DNA of 38,514 nt from Acidobacteriaceae bacterium (lineage in GTDB: Bacteria > Acidobacteriota > Terriglobia > Bryobacterales > Bryobacteraceae), in contig JAFAUR010000927.1 in the NCBI GenBank assembly GCA_019243205.1, positions 1 to 38,514 on the forward strand, written 5' to 3'. Both the position numbers and the translations under genes were made by a program. A model generated the notes under the pieces. That model made no database searches, was not told the DNA's origin, and was given only the letters and a program-made list of their open reading frames with translations. Shown here piece after piece: positions 16,632 through 24,969 of the stretch; positions within the stretch are counted from its first letter, which is position 1; every line of letters begins with the position of its first letter.

Positions 16632-18872
16632 ATGCTTCGCTTTATTAAATCTCTCACCATCTCTAGCTGGCTGCTTCTTACGTTCTCTGCGGTGTCGCCC
16701 GCGCTTCCGGCAGGCTATATCACCACCATTGCGAACCGTACTAGCCAATCACTGGGCTCGTGGACACCGGTGGGCGTCGCGATGGCGCCCAACGGCAGTA
16801 CTGCCTACGTCGCCGACATCACTGGAAACGCCGTCTGGGCGATTAACGTATCGAACGGACAGGCAACTCGGTTTGCCGGCACTGGAACGGGAGGCTATTC
16901 CGGAGATGGCGGTCCCGCTACCAGTGCCACGCTCACAGGCCCGCGGGGGCTTGCTGTTGACGGCAGCGGCAATGTGTTGATCTGCGATGCCGGAAATAAC
17001 GTAATTCGCGAAGTGAAGATATCGAGCGGCGTGATCACGACCGTTGCCGGAACGGCATCCTCGTCCGGCGGTTTCTCGGGCGACGGGGGCCCGGCCGTGA
17101 ACGCGCAGTTGAAAGGTCCCTACGGCATCGTCGTGAATGCGAGCGGCGATCTGTTTATCTCGGACACAGGCAATGCCCGAATACGCAAAGTGGGCAACGT
17201 CGGCGGCCAGCTTACGTCGGCCTCTGTCATCACCACTTACGCGGGTACTGGGCAAGTCGGGTTCGCTGGGGATGGTGGCGCTGCGGCTGCGGCTCAGTTC
17301 AATCAGCCCATTGGACTCGCCGTAGACAGCGCCGGAAATCTGTACATCGCGGACGAACTGAATTATGTTGTCCGCGAGATCACCGCCTCCTCCGGTAACA
17401 TCAACACCGTCGCCGGCAACCACACGCCGGGCTACTCAGGCGACGGCGGTCCTGCAACCAGCGCTTCCCTTTTCGATCCGCTCGGCCTCGCCGTTGACTC
17501 ACATGGCGATATCTATGTTTCCGAAATAGGGAATAACACCCTGGTCAGGCGGATCACCGGCGACACCCACATCATCAGCCCCTTCGCGGGACAGTACAAC
17601 AAGCTCGGCTACTCAGGTGATGGTGGGCCGGCAACTAGCGCTGCGCTCAATCAGCCTACCTTCATCGCACTTGACCAGTTCGGAAATCTCTTTATCAACG
17701 ATTCCATCAACTATGCCATTCGTGAAGTTTTCTCGGCGACCAACGGACTGCTGTTCGTCCCCGTTTCGCCGTGCCGCGTAGTTGACACCCGTAACGCCAA
17801 CGGCACCTTCGGTGGTCCGTTCCTCTCTGGTCAGGTCAGTCGAGATTTTCCAATTCCGTCCAGTTCCTGCAACATCCCGGCATCCGCCCAGGCTTACTCT
17901 CTGAACGTTACAGTTGTCCCGAAGATCGGTCTGGGGTATCTGACGGTCTGGCCTACTGGACAAGCTCAGCCCACGGTCTCTACGACAAACTCGCTCGATG
18001 GCCGAACCAAGGCGAACGCGGCCATTGTTCCAGCCGGGGCAAACGGTTCGATCAGTGCATTTGCGAGCAACGATTCGGACCTCGTTCTGGATATTGACGG
18101 ATACTTCATCGCAGCAAACGCACAGAACTCGTCGAGCGCGCTCGCCTTTTTCCCGCTGACACCATGCCGGATCGCGGATACTCGCACCAGCAACGGACCT
18201 CTCGGCGGCCCGTTTATTCCTGGGCAGGGCACACGTACCTTCACCATTCCCGGCACGTGCAATGTCCCGACATCGGCCCAGGCCTTTTCGCTCAACATGA
18301 CAGTTGTCCCGAAAGTAGGTTTGGGATACCTGACCGTTTGGCCTGCCGGACAGTCACAGCCATTCGTCTCTACGCTGAACGCACCTACAGGAACAACAAC
18401 AGCTAATGGCGCCATTGTGCCTGCTGGCGCAAATGGGGCTATTAACGTCTTCGCCAGCAACGACACGGACCTTGTCATCGATATCAACGGCTACTTCGGA
18501 CCGCAGGGCAACGGCGGCTTATCTCTGTACAATGTCACGCCTTGTCGCGTGATCGACACGCGCAACGCCCCCGGGCCGTATTCCGGTCAGTTTGACGTGA
18601 ACGTTCAGGGTAGTTCCTGCGCTCCTCCTTCCGTGGCAGAGAGCTACGTGCTGAACGCCACGGTCGTGCCCAACGGTGGAGGACTAGGTTACCTGACGCT
18701 CTGGGCTCAGCTCGGTGCACAGCCCACCGTCTCCACTCTCAACGCGCTGGACGGAACCGTTACCTCAAATCTGGCGATTGTGCCGACCACGAACGGTTCA
18801 ATCTCGACGTACGCCTCTACTCAGCAAACGACGTATCTCGTCCTCGACCTGTTCGGATATTTCGCACAGTAA
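16632..18872 (+). CDS. Secreted NHL-repeat protein with three tandem C-terminal beta domains
   Basis: The 746-residue protein has a signal peptide (SSWLLLTFSAVSPALPA), then a beta-propeller of NHL repeats (about residues 28-370). The propeller has five copies of a GYSGDGGPATSA-like motif about 60 residues apart, each with GLAVD...GNLYIAD...IREV. Three tandem domains follow (about 374-493, 504-623 and 631-746). Each opens with PCRxxDTR, has a second cysteine about 25-32 residues on (C381/C413, C512/C543, C638/C663), contains GYLTVWP and QPxVST, and ends with a D-x-GYF-type strand. The paired cysteines suggest one disulfide per domain. Similar repeat domains are common in Acidobacteria; their function is unknown. 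AGAGGA precedes ATG 16632. Likely extracellular, in binding or scaffolding. Confidence 0.85.
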   Translation: MLRFIKSLTISSWLLLTFSAVSPALPAGYITTIANRTSQSLGSWTPVGVAMAPNGSTAYVADITGNAVWAINVSNGQATRFAGTGTGGYSGDGGPATSATLTGPRGLAVDGSGNVLICDAGNNVIREVKISSGVITTVAGTASSSGGFSGDGGPAVNAQLKGPYGIVVNASGDLFISDTGNARIRKVGNVGGQLTSASVITTYAGTGQVGFAGDGGAAAAAQFNQPIGLAVDSAGNLYIADELNYVVREITASSGNINTVAGNHTPGYSGDGGPATSASLFDPLGLAVDSHGDIYVSEIGNNTLVRRITGDTHIISPFAGQYNKLGYSGDGGPATSAALNQPTFIALDQFGNLFINDSINYAIREVFSATNGLLFVPVSPCRVVDTRNANGTFGGPFLSGQVSRDFPIPSSSCNIPASAQAYSLNVTVVPKIGLGYLTVWPTGQAQPTVSTTNSLDGRTKANAAIVPAGANGSISAFASNDSDLVLDIDGYFIAANAQNSSSALAFFPLTPCRIADTRTSNGPLGGPFIPGQGTRTFTIPGTCNVPTSAQAFSLNMTVVPKVGLGYLTVWPAGQSQPFVSTLNAPTGTTTANGAIVPAGANGAINVFASNDTDLVIDINGYFGPQGNGGLSLYNVTPCRVIDTRNAPGPYSGQFDVNVQGSSCAPPSVAESYVLNATVVPNGGGLGYLTLWAQLGAQPTVSTLNALDGTVTSNLAIVPTTNGSISTYASTQQTTYLVLDLFGYFAQ
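17751..18869 (+). repeat. Three-copy intragenic domain repeat
   Basis: Three in-frame units of about 350 bp encode the C-terminal domains of the NHL protein: roughly 17751-18110, 18141-18500 and 18522-18869. The first two are closest to each other (shared VVPKxGLGYLTVWPxGQ and AIVPAGANG), and the third is more diverged, pointing to a recent duplication of the first pair. Confidence 0.75.
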
Positions 18873-18881
18873 GGCTTTTCC

Positions 18882-18920
18882 GCGGCACCCCGTCCGGCTT
18901 TGCGGCACGGGGTGCGCCGC
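18882..18920. terminator. Strong hairpin between convergent genes
   Basis: GCACCCCGT (18885-18893) pairs perfectly with ACGGGGTGC (18907-18915) around a 13-nt loop, and flanking GCGG/CCGC can extend the stem. It sits 10 bp after the NHL stop and 7 bp before the end of the convergent gene. The T-tract is absent or poor on both strands, so termination is inferred from position. Confidence 0.6.
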
Positions 18921-18926
18921 TCGGCC

Positions 18927-19376
18927 CTATTGAACCGTCAGCACAACACCGGATCTCTCGTCATCGGCTCTCCTCACCTGCCGAAGAGCCTCCACCAGCG
19001 CCACAGCCTCCGGGATGCTTCCCAGCTTCGAGTACGTTTCCTCTCGCCCTAGCGTGAACGCCACAAATGCCTTGCGTGTAACGAAATAGGCGATCAGGAA
19101 AACTGCTGCGACGAGCGCCAGGGGCGGTCCCGCGCCGTCGCCCTGTTTCGAACAGAACGCTGCTGCCGAAACGAGCCCCAGCGCACTGGAACTTACGAGC
19201 AATCCAGGATGGGTGACTTTCACCACTCTCGCGTCCGACAAACGCGAAAGGGAGAGCAACGTTTGCGTTCGACCCGTGAAGCCGCGGATCAGAACGCAAC
19301 TTTCAGTAATCGTAGCCAGCGAATTGGATTCGACAATCTGCTCGCCGGAAAGCGCGTCGATCAGGAAATTCGCCAT
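18927..19376 (-). CDS. Small membrane protein of unknown function
   Basis: The 149-residue product has a soluble beta-like N-terminus (about residues 1-55), two hydrophobic segments (LLVSSSALGLVSAAAFC and LALVAAVFLIAYFVT) and a cytoplasmic tail with REETYSKLGSIPEAVALVEALRQV. The plan resembles DUF6232-type membrane proteins, which also have two central membrane segments, but I cannot confirm membership. ATG 19374-19376 lacks a clear ribosome site. It is convergent with the NHL gene and divergent from GH77, with 227 bp between. It shows coding character and no competing frame with domains, so I consider it real. No function is proposed. Confidence 0.62.
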   Translation of the reverse strand: MANFLIDALSGEQIVESNSLATITESCVLIRGFTGRTQTLLSLSRLSDARVVKVTHPGLLVSSSALGLVSAAAFCSKQGDGAGPPLALVAAVFLIAYFVTRKAFVAFTLGREETYSKLGSIPEAVALVEALRQVRRADDERSGVVLTVQ

Positions 19377-19603
19377 AGCTGGGTACAGCTTGCGAAAGAA
19401 GACCTATCAACTCATTATCGTGGACTGCCGACGAGAGTCTAGTAAATTATCCCGGAATGGATGCGTGATGCCGGCCAGCGCCGCGGGTCTACATTGCCGC
19501 GGTGTCCGACGCGCCCCTCCTGCAGCTCATCCCATTTCGCGAATTGGCGGAATTCTCACGATCGTAAGAACGCTTTCGTTTTACATTCGCATCTCATGCT
19601 TTA

Positions 19604-21493
19604 GTGAAAAAGAAGACGCCCACGACAAATCGCTGGGGCATCGACCTGAACTACGAAGATGCTTTCGGCGAATGGCACGACACTCCCGGCGAGACGGTCA
19701 AGGCCATACTTCAGGCCATGGGAGCAGACCCGGACACGGAGGGTCCGGCCCGCAGTGATACGGTTCTTGTTGTCAGACAATCCGAATCGAGAAATTTAGG
19801 AAAATCCGGAACCATCAGACTAGAGACCGGCAAAACGCTCTCATTTTCAAACCAACTCCCGCCCGATTTGCCGCTGGGTTATCACGATCTGCACCTCGAA
19901 GGGAATCGAGAGGTCACTCGCCTCATCGTGAGTCCGGCAAAGTGCTGGCTGCCGCAAGATCTTCGAACCTGGGGATGGGCCGTCCAACTCTACTCATCGC
20001 GATCAAGAGAAAGCTGGGGAATCGGAGACTTCCGGGATCTCGACCGCCTCGCTGCATGGTCCAGCAGTGAACTTGGGGCAGGCATGATGCTGATCAATCC
20101 CCTCAGCGCCCCTGCGCCCATCAAGCATCAGCAAGCCAGCCCCTATTACCCCAGTTCACGGCGCTTCTTGAATCCACTCTGGATTCACATCCCCTGGGTA
20201 CCGGGCGCTTCTTCGGAATCTGTGCCCGGCTTGGCGAATATCGCCCGTGCCGCGCAGGAACTCAATCGAAAGCGTGAGATCGATCGTGATCGCGTCTTTG
20301 ACGAGAAGATGAAAGCCCTCTGTTTGCTCTGGTCTTCTTTCCCTGGAGACGCCCGATTCGACAGTTTCTGTGCCGACTCTGGAATCGATCTGCAACGCTT
20401 TGCCACCTTTTGTGCCTTGGCGCAAACGTATAACTCGGGATGGCACTGCTGGCCGGAGCAATTTCGCGATCCAAACTCCCCGGCGGTTGAACGTTTCGCG
20501 CGAGACAACGAGCGCAATGTCCAGTTCCATAAATGGCTGCAGTGGTTAATCGACGTGCAGCTCGAAAAGTCTTCTCGCCACCTTGCACTGATGCAGGATC
20601 TTCCCATCGGGGTTGATCCCGACGGGGCAGACGCCTGGGCCTGGCGGGATGTGCTTGCAAACGGTGTGGCTGTGGGGGCGCCGCCGGATGAATTTAATAC
20701 GCAAGGACAGAATTGGGGCTTGCCTCCCTTCATCCCCGAAAAACTTCGCCAAGCCTGTTACGAACCCTTTATCCAGACGATTCGTGCCGGTTTCCGGCAT
20801 GGAGGCGGACTCCGCATCGACCACGTGATGGGTTTGTTCCGCCTGTTCTGGGTTCCGTCGGGCATGCAGGCGTCCCAAGGCACGTATGTGCGGTACGATC
20901 CCGACGACATGCTGTCAATTGTGGCTCTGGAAAGCGCGCGAGCCAAAGCTTATGTCGTCGGCGAAGATTTGGGAACCGTGGAGGAAGCCGCGCGTGAAAA
21001 GCTATCTCAATACGGCATCATGTCTTATCGCCTCCTGTGGTTCGAGAAGGACGACCCGAGAACCTATCCGCGGGAAGCTCTTGCCGCCGTTACTACTCAC
21101 GACCTGCCTACCGTTGCAGGTCTGTGGACGGGCTCCGATCTCGATAGGCAGCATCAACTCGGCCTGAAGCCAAACGAGGAAAGCACGGCCGAGATTTGCG
21201 AGCGGTTGAGAACGTCAGCAAACTTGAGCCCTGATTCAAAACTCGACGAAGTCGTTGAGGGTGCTTACAAGCTCTTGGGAAATGCACCCTCCAGGATCGT
21301 AACGGCTGCACTCGACGATGCCGCGTTAGCGCAGGATCGGCCGAATTTTCCGGCTACCACGTGCGACCAGAATCCGAACTGGTCCATTGCTCTTCCTGTC
21401 CCCATCGAAGATCTCATGAAAAGCGCCCTGCCGCGTCGCATCGCCAGGGCATTGAGTAGAACGGGCGGTACGCCGCCTCCGAGTACGGATTGA
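19604..21493 (+). CDS. malQ: 4-alpha-glucanotransferase, GH77
   Basis: The 629-residue cytoplasmic enzyme matches MalQ/amylomaltase, which moves alpha-1,4-glucan segments between maltodextrins. The nucleophile is Asp406 in GLRIDHVMGLFRLFW, the acid/base Glu454 in VGEDLGTV, and the stabilising Asp500 in THDLPTVAG. WGIGDF, DLPIGVDPDGAD and PDEFNTQGQNWGLPP are all family marks. About 120 residues precede the barrel, as in the longer MalQ subtype. The start is GTG 19604 (MKKKTPTTNRWGIDLNYEDAF); no ATG in frame fits better. Together with GH13 upstream it suggests maltodextrin or glycogen turnover. The gene stands alone, 227 bp from the divergent membrane protein, with no clear operator seen. Confidence 0.93.
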   Translation: MKKKTPTTNRWGIDLNYEDAFGEWHDTPGETVKAILQAMGADPDTEGPARSDTVLVVRQSESRNLGKSGTIRLETGKTLSFSNQLPPDLPLGYHDLHLEGNREVTRLIVSPAKCWLPQDLRTWGWAVQLYSSRSRESWGIGDFRDLDRLAAWSSSELGAGMMLINPLSAPAPIKHQQASPYYPSSRRFLNPLWIHIPWVPGASSESVPGLANIARAAQELNRKREIDRDRVFDEKMKALCLLWSSFPGDARFDSFCADSGIDLQRFATFCALAQTYNSGWHCWPEQFRDPNSPAVERFARDNERNVQFHKWLQWLIDVQLEKSSRHLALMQDLPIGVDPDGADAWAWRDVLANGVAVGAPPDEFNTQGQNWGLPPFIPEKLRQACYEPFIQTIRAGFRHGGGLRIDHVMGLFRLFWVPSGMQASQGTYVRYDPDDMLSIVALESARAKAYVVGEDLGTVEEAAREKLSQYGIMSYRLLWFEKDDPRTYPREALAAVTTHDLPTVAGLWTGSDLDRQHQLGLKPNEESTAEICERLRTSANLSPDSKLDEVVEGAYKLLGNAPSRIVTAALDDAALAQDRPNFPATTCDQNPNWSIALPVPIEDLMKSALPRRIARALSRTGGTPPPSTD

Positions 21494-21526
21494 ATCAATT
21501 TCTTGGTAAATCGGCATCCAATCTGT

Positions 21527-21778
21527 ATGCGGAAGGTATGCTCAGGTGTGTTGCTGGGCGTTGCAGTTGTCTTGACGGCCTGCGGCCACAGCGAGTCGGA
21601 AGCGCAACGGCAGCACGATGCCAACACACCCGCGGGTAAGGTTGGCCAGGCAGCTCATAAGGCCGCGGTCGAGGTCGATAAAGCCGGTAGGGCCGTGGGG
21701 CGCCAGCTCGACAAAGCCGCTCATGATGCTCACGAAGGTTGGAAAGAAGATGCTCGCCGCGATACAGGCAAAAAGTAG
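21527..21778 (+). CDS. Small lipoprotein
   Basis: The 83-residue protein has a short signal peptide (VCSGVLLGVAVVLTAC) with lipobox LTAC, so the cysteine at residue 19 would be lipidated. The mature part is hydrophilic and alanine- and lysine-rich, with heptad-like VGQAAHKAAVEVDKAGRAVGRQLDKAAHDA, probably one long helix. It resembles many small periplasmic lipoproteins of unknown role. ATG 21527 is preferred to the in-frame start at 21503 because it begins the signal peptide directly. It ends 38 bp before the pyrophosphatase start. No enzyme function is expected. Confidence 0.75.
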   Translation: MRKVCSGVLLGVAVVLTACGHSESEAQRQHDANTPAGKVGQAAHKAAVEVDKAGRAVGRQLDKAAHDAHEGWKEDARRDTGKK

Positions 21779-21816
21779 ATATCCGTCGGTGGCGGTTATT
21801 ATCTAAAAAAAACTTC

Positions 21817-22359
21817 ATGGACAATTTGCTGGAATGCGCGAATCGGTGGAATCCGAAAAAGCGCGAGTGTAAGGCGATCATCGAAACGCCGAAAGGGCGT
21901 CGCAATAAGTTCGACTACGATCCGGAATATCGTATGTTTTCTCTGGGAGGATTGCTTCCCGAGGGATTAGCGTTTCCGTTTGACTTCGGCTTCATTCCCT
22001 CAACGCTGGGAGATGATGGAGATCCGCTTGACGTGGTTATTCTCCTCGATGAACCCGCACATGTCGGTTGCCTTCTTGATATACGAATCATCGGCGTCAT
22101 AGAGGCTGAACAAATCGAGGATGGCAAGCGCACTGTCAACAATCGCCTGATCGGGGTCGCGGTACATTCCTATTCAAATCAGGATGCGGAATCGATCAAC
22201 GACCTGAGTAAGCCTATCCTCGACCAACTGGAGGAATTCTTCGTCTCTTACAACAAAAGCAGAGGAAAGAAGTTCAAGGTCAAAGGCCGATCAGGTCCCA
22301 AGAGAGCCGCCCAGTTGCTCGAGGCGGGACACGCGCTGTTCGAAAAGAAGAAATCGTAG
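21817..22359 (+). CDS. ppa: Inorganic pyrophosphatase, family I
   Basis: The 180-residue cytoplasmic enzyme hydrolyses pyrophosphate to two phosphates and pulls biosynthetic reactions forward. The family I signature D-G-D-P-L-D is intact at residues 67-72 (Asp67, Asp69, Asp72), and IETPKG, KFDYD and FPFDFGFIPST are typical of the fold. The length is normal. ATG 21817 is chosen because upstream residues in the same frame are unlike the family; the site has no Shine-Dalgarno, only A-rich sequence. TATTAT at 21797-21802 could be a -10 box, leaving a leader of only about 8 nt. The gene is convergent with yifB with 14 bp between stops. Confidence 0.92.
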   Translation: MDNLLECANRWNPKKRECKAIIETPKGRRNKFDYDPEYRMFSLGGLLPEGLAFPFDFGFIPSTLGDDGDPLDVVILLDEPAHVGCLLDIRIIGVIEAEQIEDGKRTVNNRLIGVAVHSYSNQDAESINDLSKPILDQLEEFFVSYNKSRGKKFKVKGRSGPKRAAQLLEAGHALFEKKKS

Positions 22360-22373
22360 CCGGAGCGGTCCAT

Positions 22374-23894
22374 TTAATTCCAGTAATTCCGATCCAGATT
22401 CCGATACTGCACGGCTTCGGCGAGATGTTTGGCCGTTACAGTTTCAGAACGATCGAGATCGGCGACTGTCCTCGCTACGCGGAGCATGCGATCGTGGGCT
22501 CGCGCAGAAAGATTTAGCCGGCGTACCGCCATTTCTAGCGTCCGTTCGCCTGCTGCGTCGAGGTCGCAGTACGAACGAAGCTGCGACGGCGGAATCTGCG
22601 AATTGTAGAACCCACGCCCGCGCTGGACCGAGCGCGCTGATTCCACGCGTTCCCGAATCTGCGTCGAACTCTCTCCGTCGCCGCGGCTTCGGAGTTCTTT
22701 GTAGGGCACTGCGGGCACTTCGATGTGCAGATCGATGCGGTCGAGTAGCGGACCGCTCACCTTCGCAAGATATCGCTGGATTATGCCCGGTGTGCACCGG
22801 CATTCACGGGTGGAGTCGCCGTAGAACCCGCAAGGGCACGGATTCATGGCGGCCACCAACATCAGGCGCGCTGGAAACGTAAGCGTACCGTTGCTGCGCG
22901 CCAGCGTTACTGAGCCCTCTTCCAAAGGCTGGCGAAGTTGCTCGAGAACGCCGCGCGGAAATTCAGGCAATTCGTCGAGGAAAAGGACGCCCTGGTGGGC
23001 GAGGCTGATTTCTCCCGGACGCGCGCTACCGCTACCTCCTCCAATCAGCCCAGCATCGGAAATCGTATGATGCGGAGCGCGAAACGGACGGCTCCGAAGC
23101 AGCCCCAGACCAGCGGGAAGAGAGCCCACGACTCCGTGGATCTGGGTCGCTTCGAGCGCTTCGCGAAAAGTCAACTGCGGCAAAATTCCCGGGAACCGTT
23201 TCGCGAGCATCGTCTTGCCGGACCCGGGTGGCCCGATCATAAGCACGTTGTGATTGCCGGCTGCAGCTACTTCGAGTGCTCGCTTTGCCATCGTCTGCCC
23301 CCGCACTTCGACGAAATCCGGTTGTTCGGAGTGGCCGATGGCACCGTCCGGGAGAGCAGCCCGTGCGGGCGTGAAGCTCGAGGGGTCGTTCAGAAATTTC
23401 ACTACTTCCGCGAGATGCCGAAGGCCGAAGACTTTGATTCCTTCAGCAACCGCGGCTTCGGCGGCGTTGTCTGAAGGAACCACCAGATGCTTGATGCCCT
23501 GGTTGGCTGCGCAGACCGCTATGGACAGAGCGCCCCGGATGGGCCGGAGACTTCCATCGAGCGATAGCTCGCCGACCAGCATGTAATCATCGGCGCCGGT
23601 CACGGTTCCCATTGCGCCAAGAATCGCGACAGCCATCGGAAGATCGAATCCCGCGCCCTCTTTGCGCACGTTTGCGGGAGCAAGATTGATGGTTACGGAC
23701 TTGCTCGGATAGCCGAACCCGGAATTCAAAAGAGCCGACTTAATACGCTCGCGACTTTCCTTAACTGCAGCATCCGGCATTCCCACCGTCACGAAGTCGC
23801 GGTTCGTCCCCGAGGGATACATGTCGACTTCTACTTCGACGCGGTGTGCTTCGATGCCCTGGATGGCCGCACTACGAGTCCGAAACAATGCCAC
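22374..23894 (-). CDS. yifB: YifB/ComM-family AAA+ ATPase
   Basis: The 506-residue protein has the YifB plan: a Lon-type N-terminal domain (about 1-170: MYPSGTNRDFVTVGMPDAAV, KEGAGFDLPMAVAILG, VGELSLDGSLRPIRGAL), then an AAA+ core with Walker A GPPGSGKT (221-228), Walker B LFLDELPEF, and a four-cysteine-like PCPCGFYGDSTRECRC segment, then PLLDRIDLHIEVP. Databases often call it a magnesium-chelatase-like protein, but the characterised relative ComM is a DNA branch-migration helicase used in natural transformation. The start is GTG 23892-23894. It is last in a leftward run after the TPR lipoprotein, the CAAX-protease-like protein and a small membrane protein. The gene is complete. Confidence 0.94.
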   Translation of the reverse strand: MALFRTRSAAIQGIEAHRVEVEVDMYPSGTNRDFVTVGMPDAAVKESRERIKSALLNSGFGYPSKSVTINLAPANVRKEGAGFDLPMAVAILGAMGTVTGADDYMLVGELSLDGSLRPIRGALSIAVCAANQGIKHLVVPSDNAAEAAVAEGIKVFGLRHLAEVVKFLNDPSSFTPARAALPDGAIGHSEQPDFVEVRGQTMAKRALEVAAAGNHNVLMIGPPGSGKTMLAKRFPGILPQLTFREALEATQIHGVVGSLPAGLGLLRSRPFRAPHHTISDAGLIGGGSGSARPGEISLAHQGVLFLDELPEFPRGVLEQLRQPLEEGSVTLARSNGTLTFPARLMLVAAMNPCPCGFYGDSTRECRCTPGIIQRYLAKVSGPLLDRIDLHIEVPAVPYKELRSRGDGESSTQIRERVESARSVQRGRGFYNSQIPPSQLRSYCDLDAAGERTLEMAVRRLNLSARAHDRMLRVARTVADLDRSETVTAKHLAEAVQYRNLDRNYWN

Positions 23895-23926
23895 AAGCTG
23901 CTAGTGGTCTCGCGCTTAGGCGATTC

Positions 23927-24202
23927 TCAGCGGTTCCGGCGGCCTCTCAGCCCGCCCCCGACGAGCCCAAGATCGAGGATGACAGCGATGAACAGAAAAA
24001 TAAGCTGCTCGAGGCCCAGTACACCTGGAGATGTTCGCTGGAAATACGTGTACACGATCAGCGTGAGCGGCAGGAAGAGAAAACCGAGTATCGGGATCAG
24101 GATCCCCCGGTAGATACCGGTGAAAAAATTAGTGAACAGCCAAAGGAGGATGATCGCGATGCGAGGAAAAGCGACCGCGAGTATTGCGAATAAACAGGGC
24201 AT
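23927..24202 (-). CDS. Small three-helix membrane protein
   Basis: The 91-residue protein is nearly all hydrophobic: CLFAILAVAFPRIAIILLWLF, then a short link FFTGIYRG, ILIPILGFLFLPLTLIVYTYF, and LEQLIFLFIAVILDLGLVGGGL. It ends with GLRGRRNR, a basic tail likely in the cytoplasm. Short proteins with this plan are widespread in bacteria and lack a known role. ATG 24200-24202 begins the first helix. The gene lies 66 bp after the CAAX-protease-like gene and 32 bp before yifB on the same strand, so it is probably in their operon. No function is proposed. Confidence 0.7.
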   Translation of the reverse strand: MPCLFAILAVAFPRIAIILLWLFTNFFTGIYRGILIPILGFLFLPLTLIVYTYFQRTSPGVLGLEQLIFLFIAVILDLGLVGGGLRGRRNR

Positions 24203-24268
24203 GACGGATGGCTCTGACTGTTGACTGTAACATCGAGCCGCATTTTCGCCTACACAGGCTGGTTCGGG

Positions 24269-24964
24269 TTATTGCCAGTACTGCCATTGGCCGGTAACGA
24301 TGACGAACCCGCTTAGGACGCCATTGGTAACGGCATGCATCAGGATGCAGTCCGCGACTGACCTGGTTTTGACCATCCAGAAGTTATAGATTAATCCGGC
24401 CAGGAGGCCGACGTCCCAATAAGGGCCGTGTTCGGATGCGAACAGGAGCGCTGTCAGCCAGAACGCGACCGGAGTGTATGCTCCCAGAGGTACGCGGCGA
24501 AAATCGTTGTTGATCAACCACCGCATTAGCCAGGCTCGCCAGAACAGTTCTTCCACGATCGGAACTATCAGGACGGCTCGGGCGGTTCTCCAGGCAAGCA
24601 CCCAAGGGCTCTGCAATTCGGCGCTCGTCATCGACGAATGAAGATGGCCGATGAAGTCGTTCGAGAAGAAAACCGTTTGCCGATAGCCTGGGATCAAGAC
24701 GTCCGGTGCGATCCAGACCGCAAAAACCGCGACTCCGACGGCCATGCTGCTGATCCAATGGACTGGGCGAGGCGAGATTTCGGCTGGCCAGCAGACGAAG
24801 CAAACAATCGCGAGGAGAATGACCCACAACGGAACCGCCCAGGCGGCGTCGGCGTGGACCTGAGACGACACGGATAAGAAAGCAAGAAAGAGTACGAACG
24901 GCGCGACATATTGCACGGCGGGATATTTGTCGCGCCACGAGTACGAGACAGGGTACGTAGACAC
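24269..24964 (-). CDS. CPBP/CAAX-protease-like protein, exosortase-associated type
   Basis: The 231-residue polytopic membrane protein has the CPBP intramembrane protease residues: Glu138-Glu139 with Arg143 (EELFWRAW), His179 in ASEHGPYW, and His210 with Asn214 in LMHAVTNG. Length and sequence style fit the CAAX prenyl protease-related group that is found with exosortase systems (recalled as TIGR03008). It likely cuts a membrane substrate, perhaps in PEP-CTERM processing. The start is GTG 24962-24964, 5 bp after the TPR lipoprotein stop, so the two are tightly coupled. No exosortase gene is in the window, so the sorting enzyme must be elsewhere, or this protein has another role. Confidence 0.85.
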   Translation of the reverse strand: MSTYPVSYSWRDKYPAVQYVAPFVLFLAFLSVSSQVHADAAWAVPLWVILLAIVCFVCWPAEISPRPVHWISSMAVGVAVFAVWIAPDVLIPGYRQTVFFSNDFIGHLHSSMTSAELQSPWVLAWRTARAVLIVPIVEELFWRAWLMRWLINNDFRRVPLGAYTPVAFWLTALLFASEHGPYWDVGLLAGLIYNFWMVKTRSVADCILMHAVTNGVLSGFVIVTGQWQYWQ

Positions 24965-24969
24965 TCAGC

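Noticed and set aside
22374-23894. Magnesium chelatase function for the YifB-type protein
   Set aside because: The Lon-like N-terminus and YifB-specific motifs place it with ComM; no chlorophyll or cobalamin genes are nearby.
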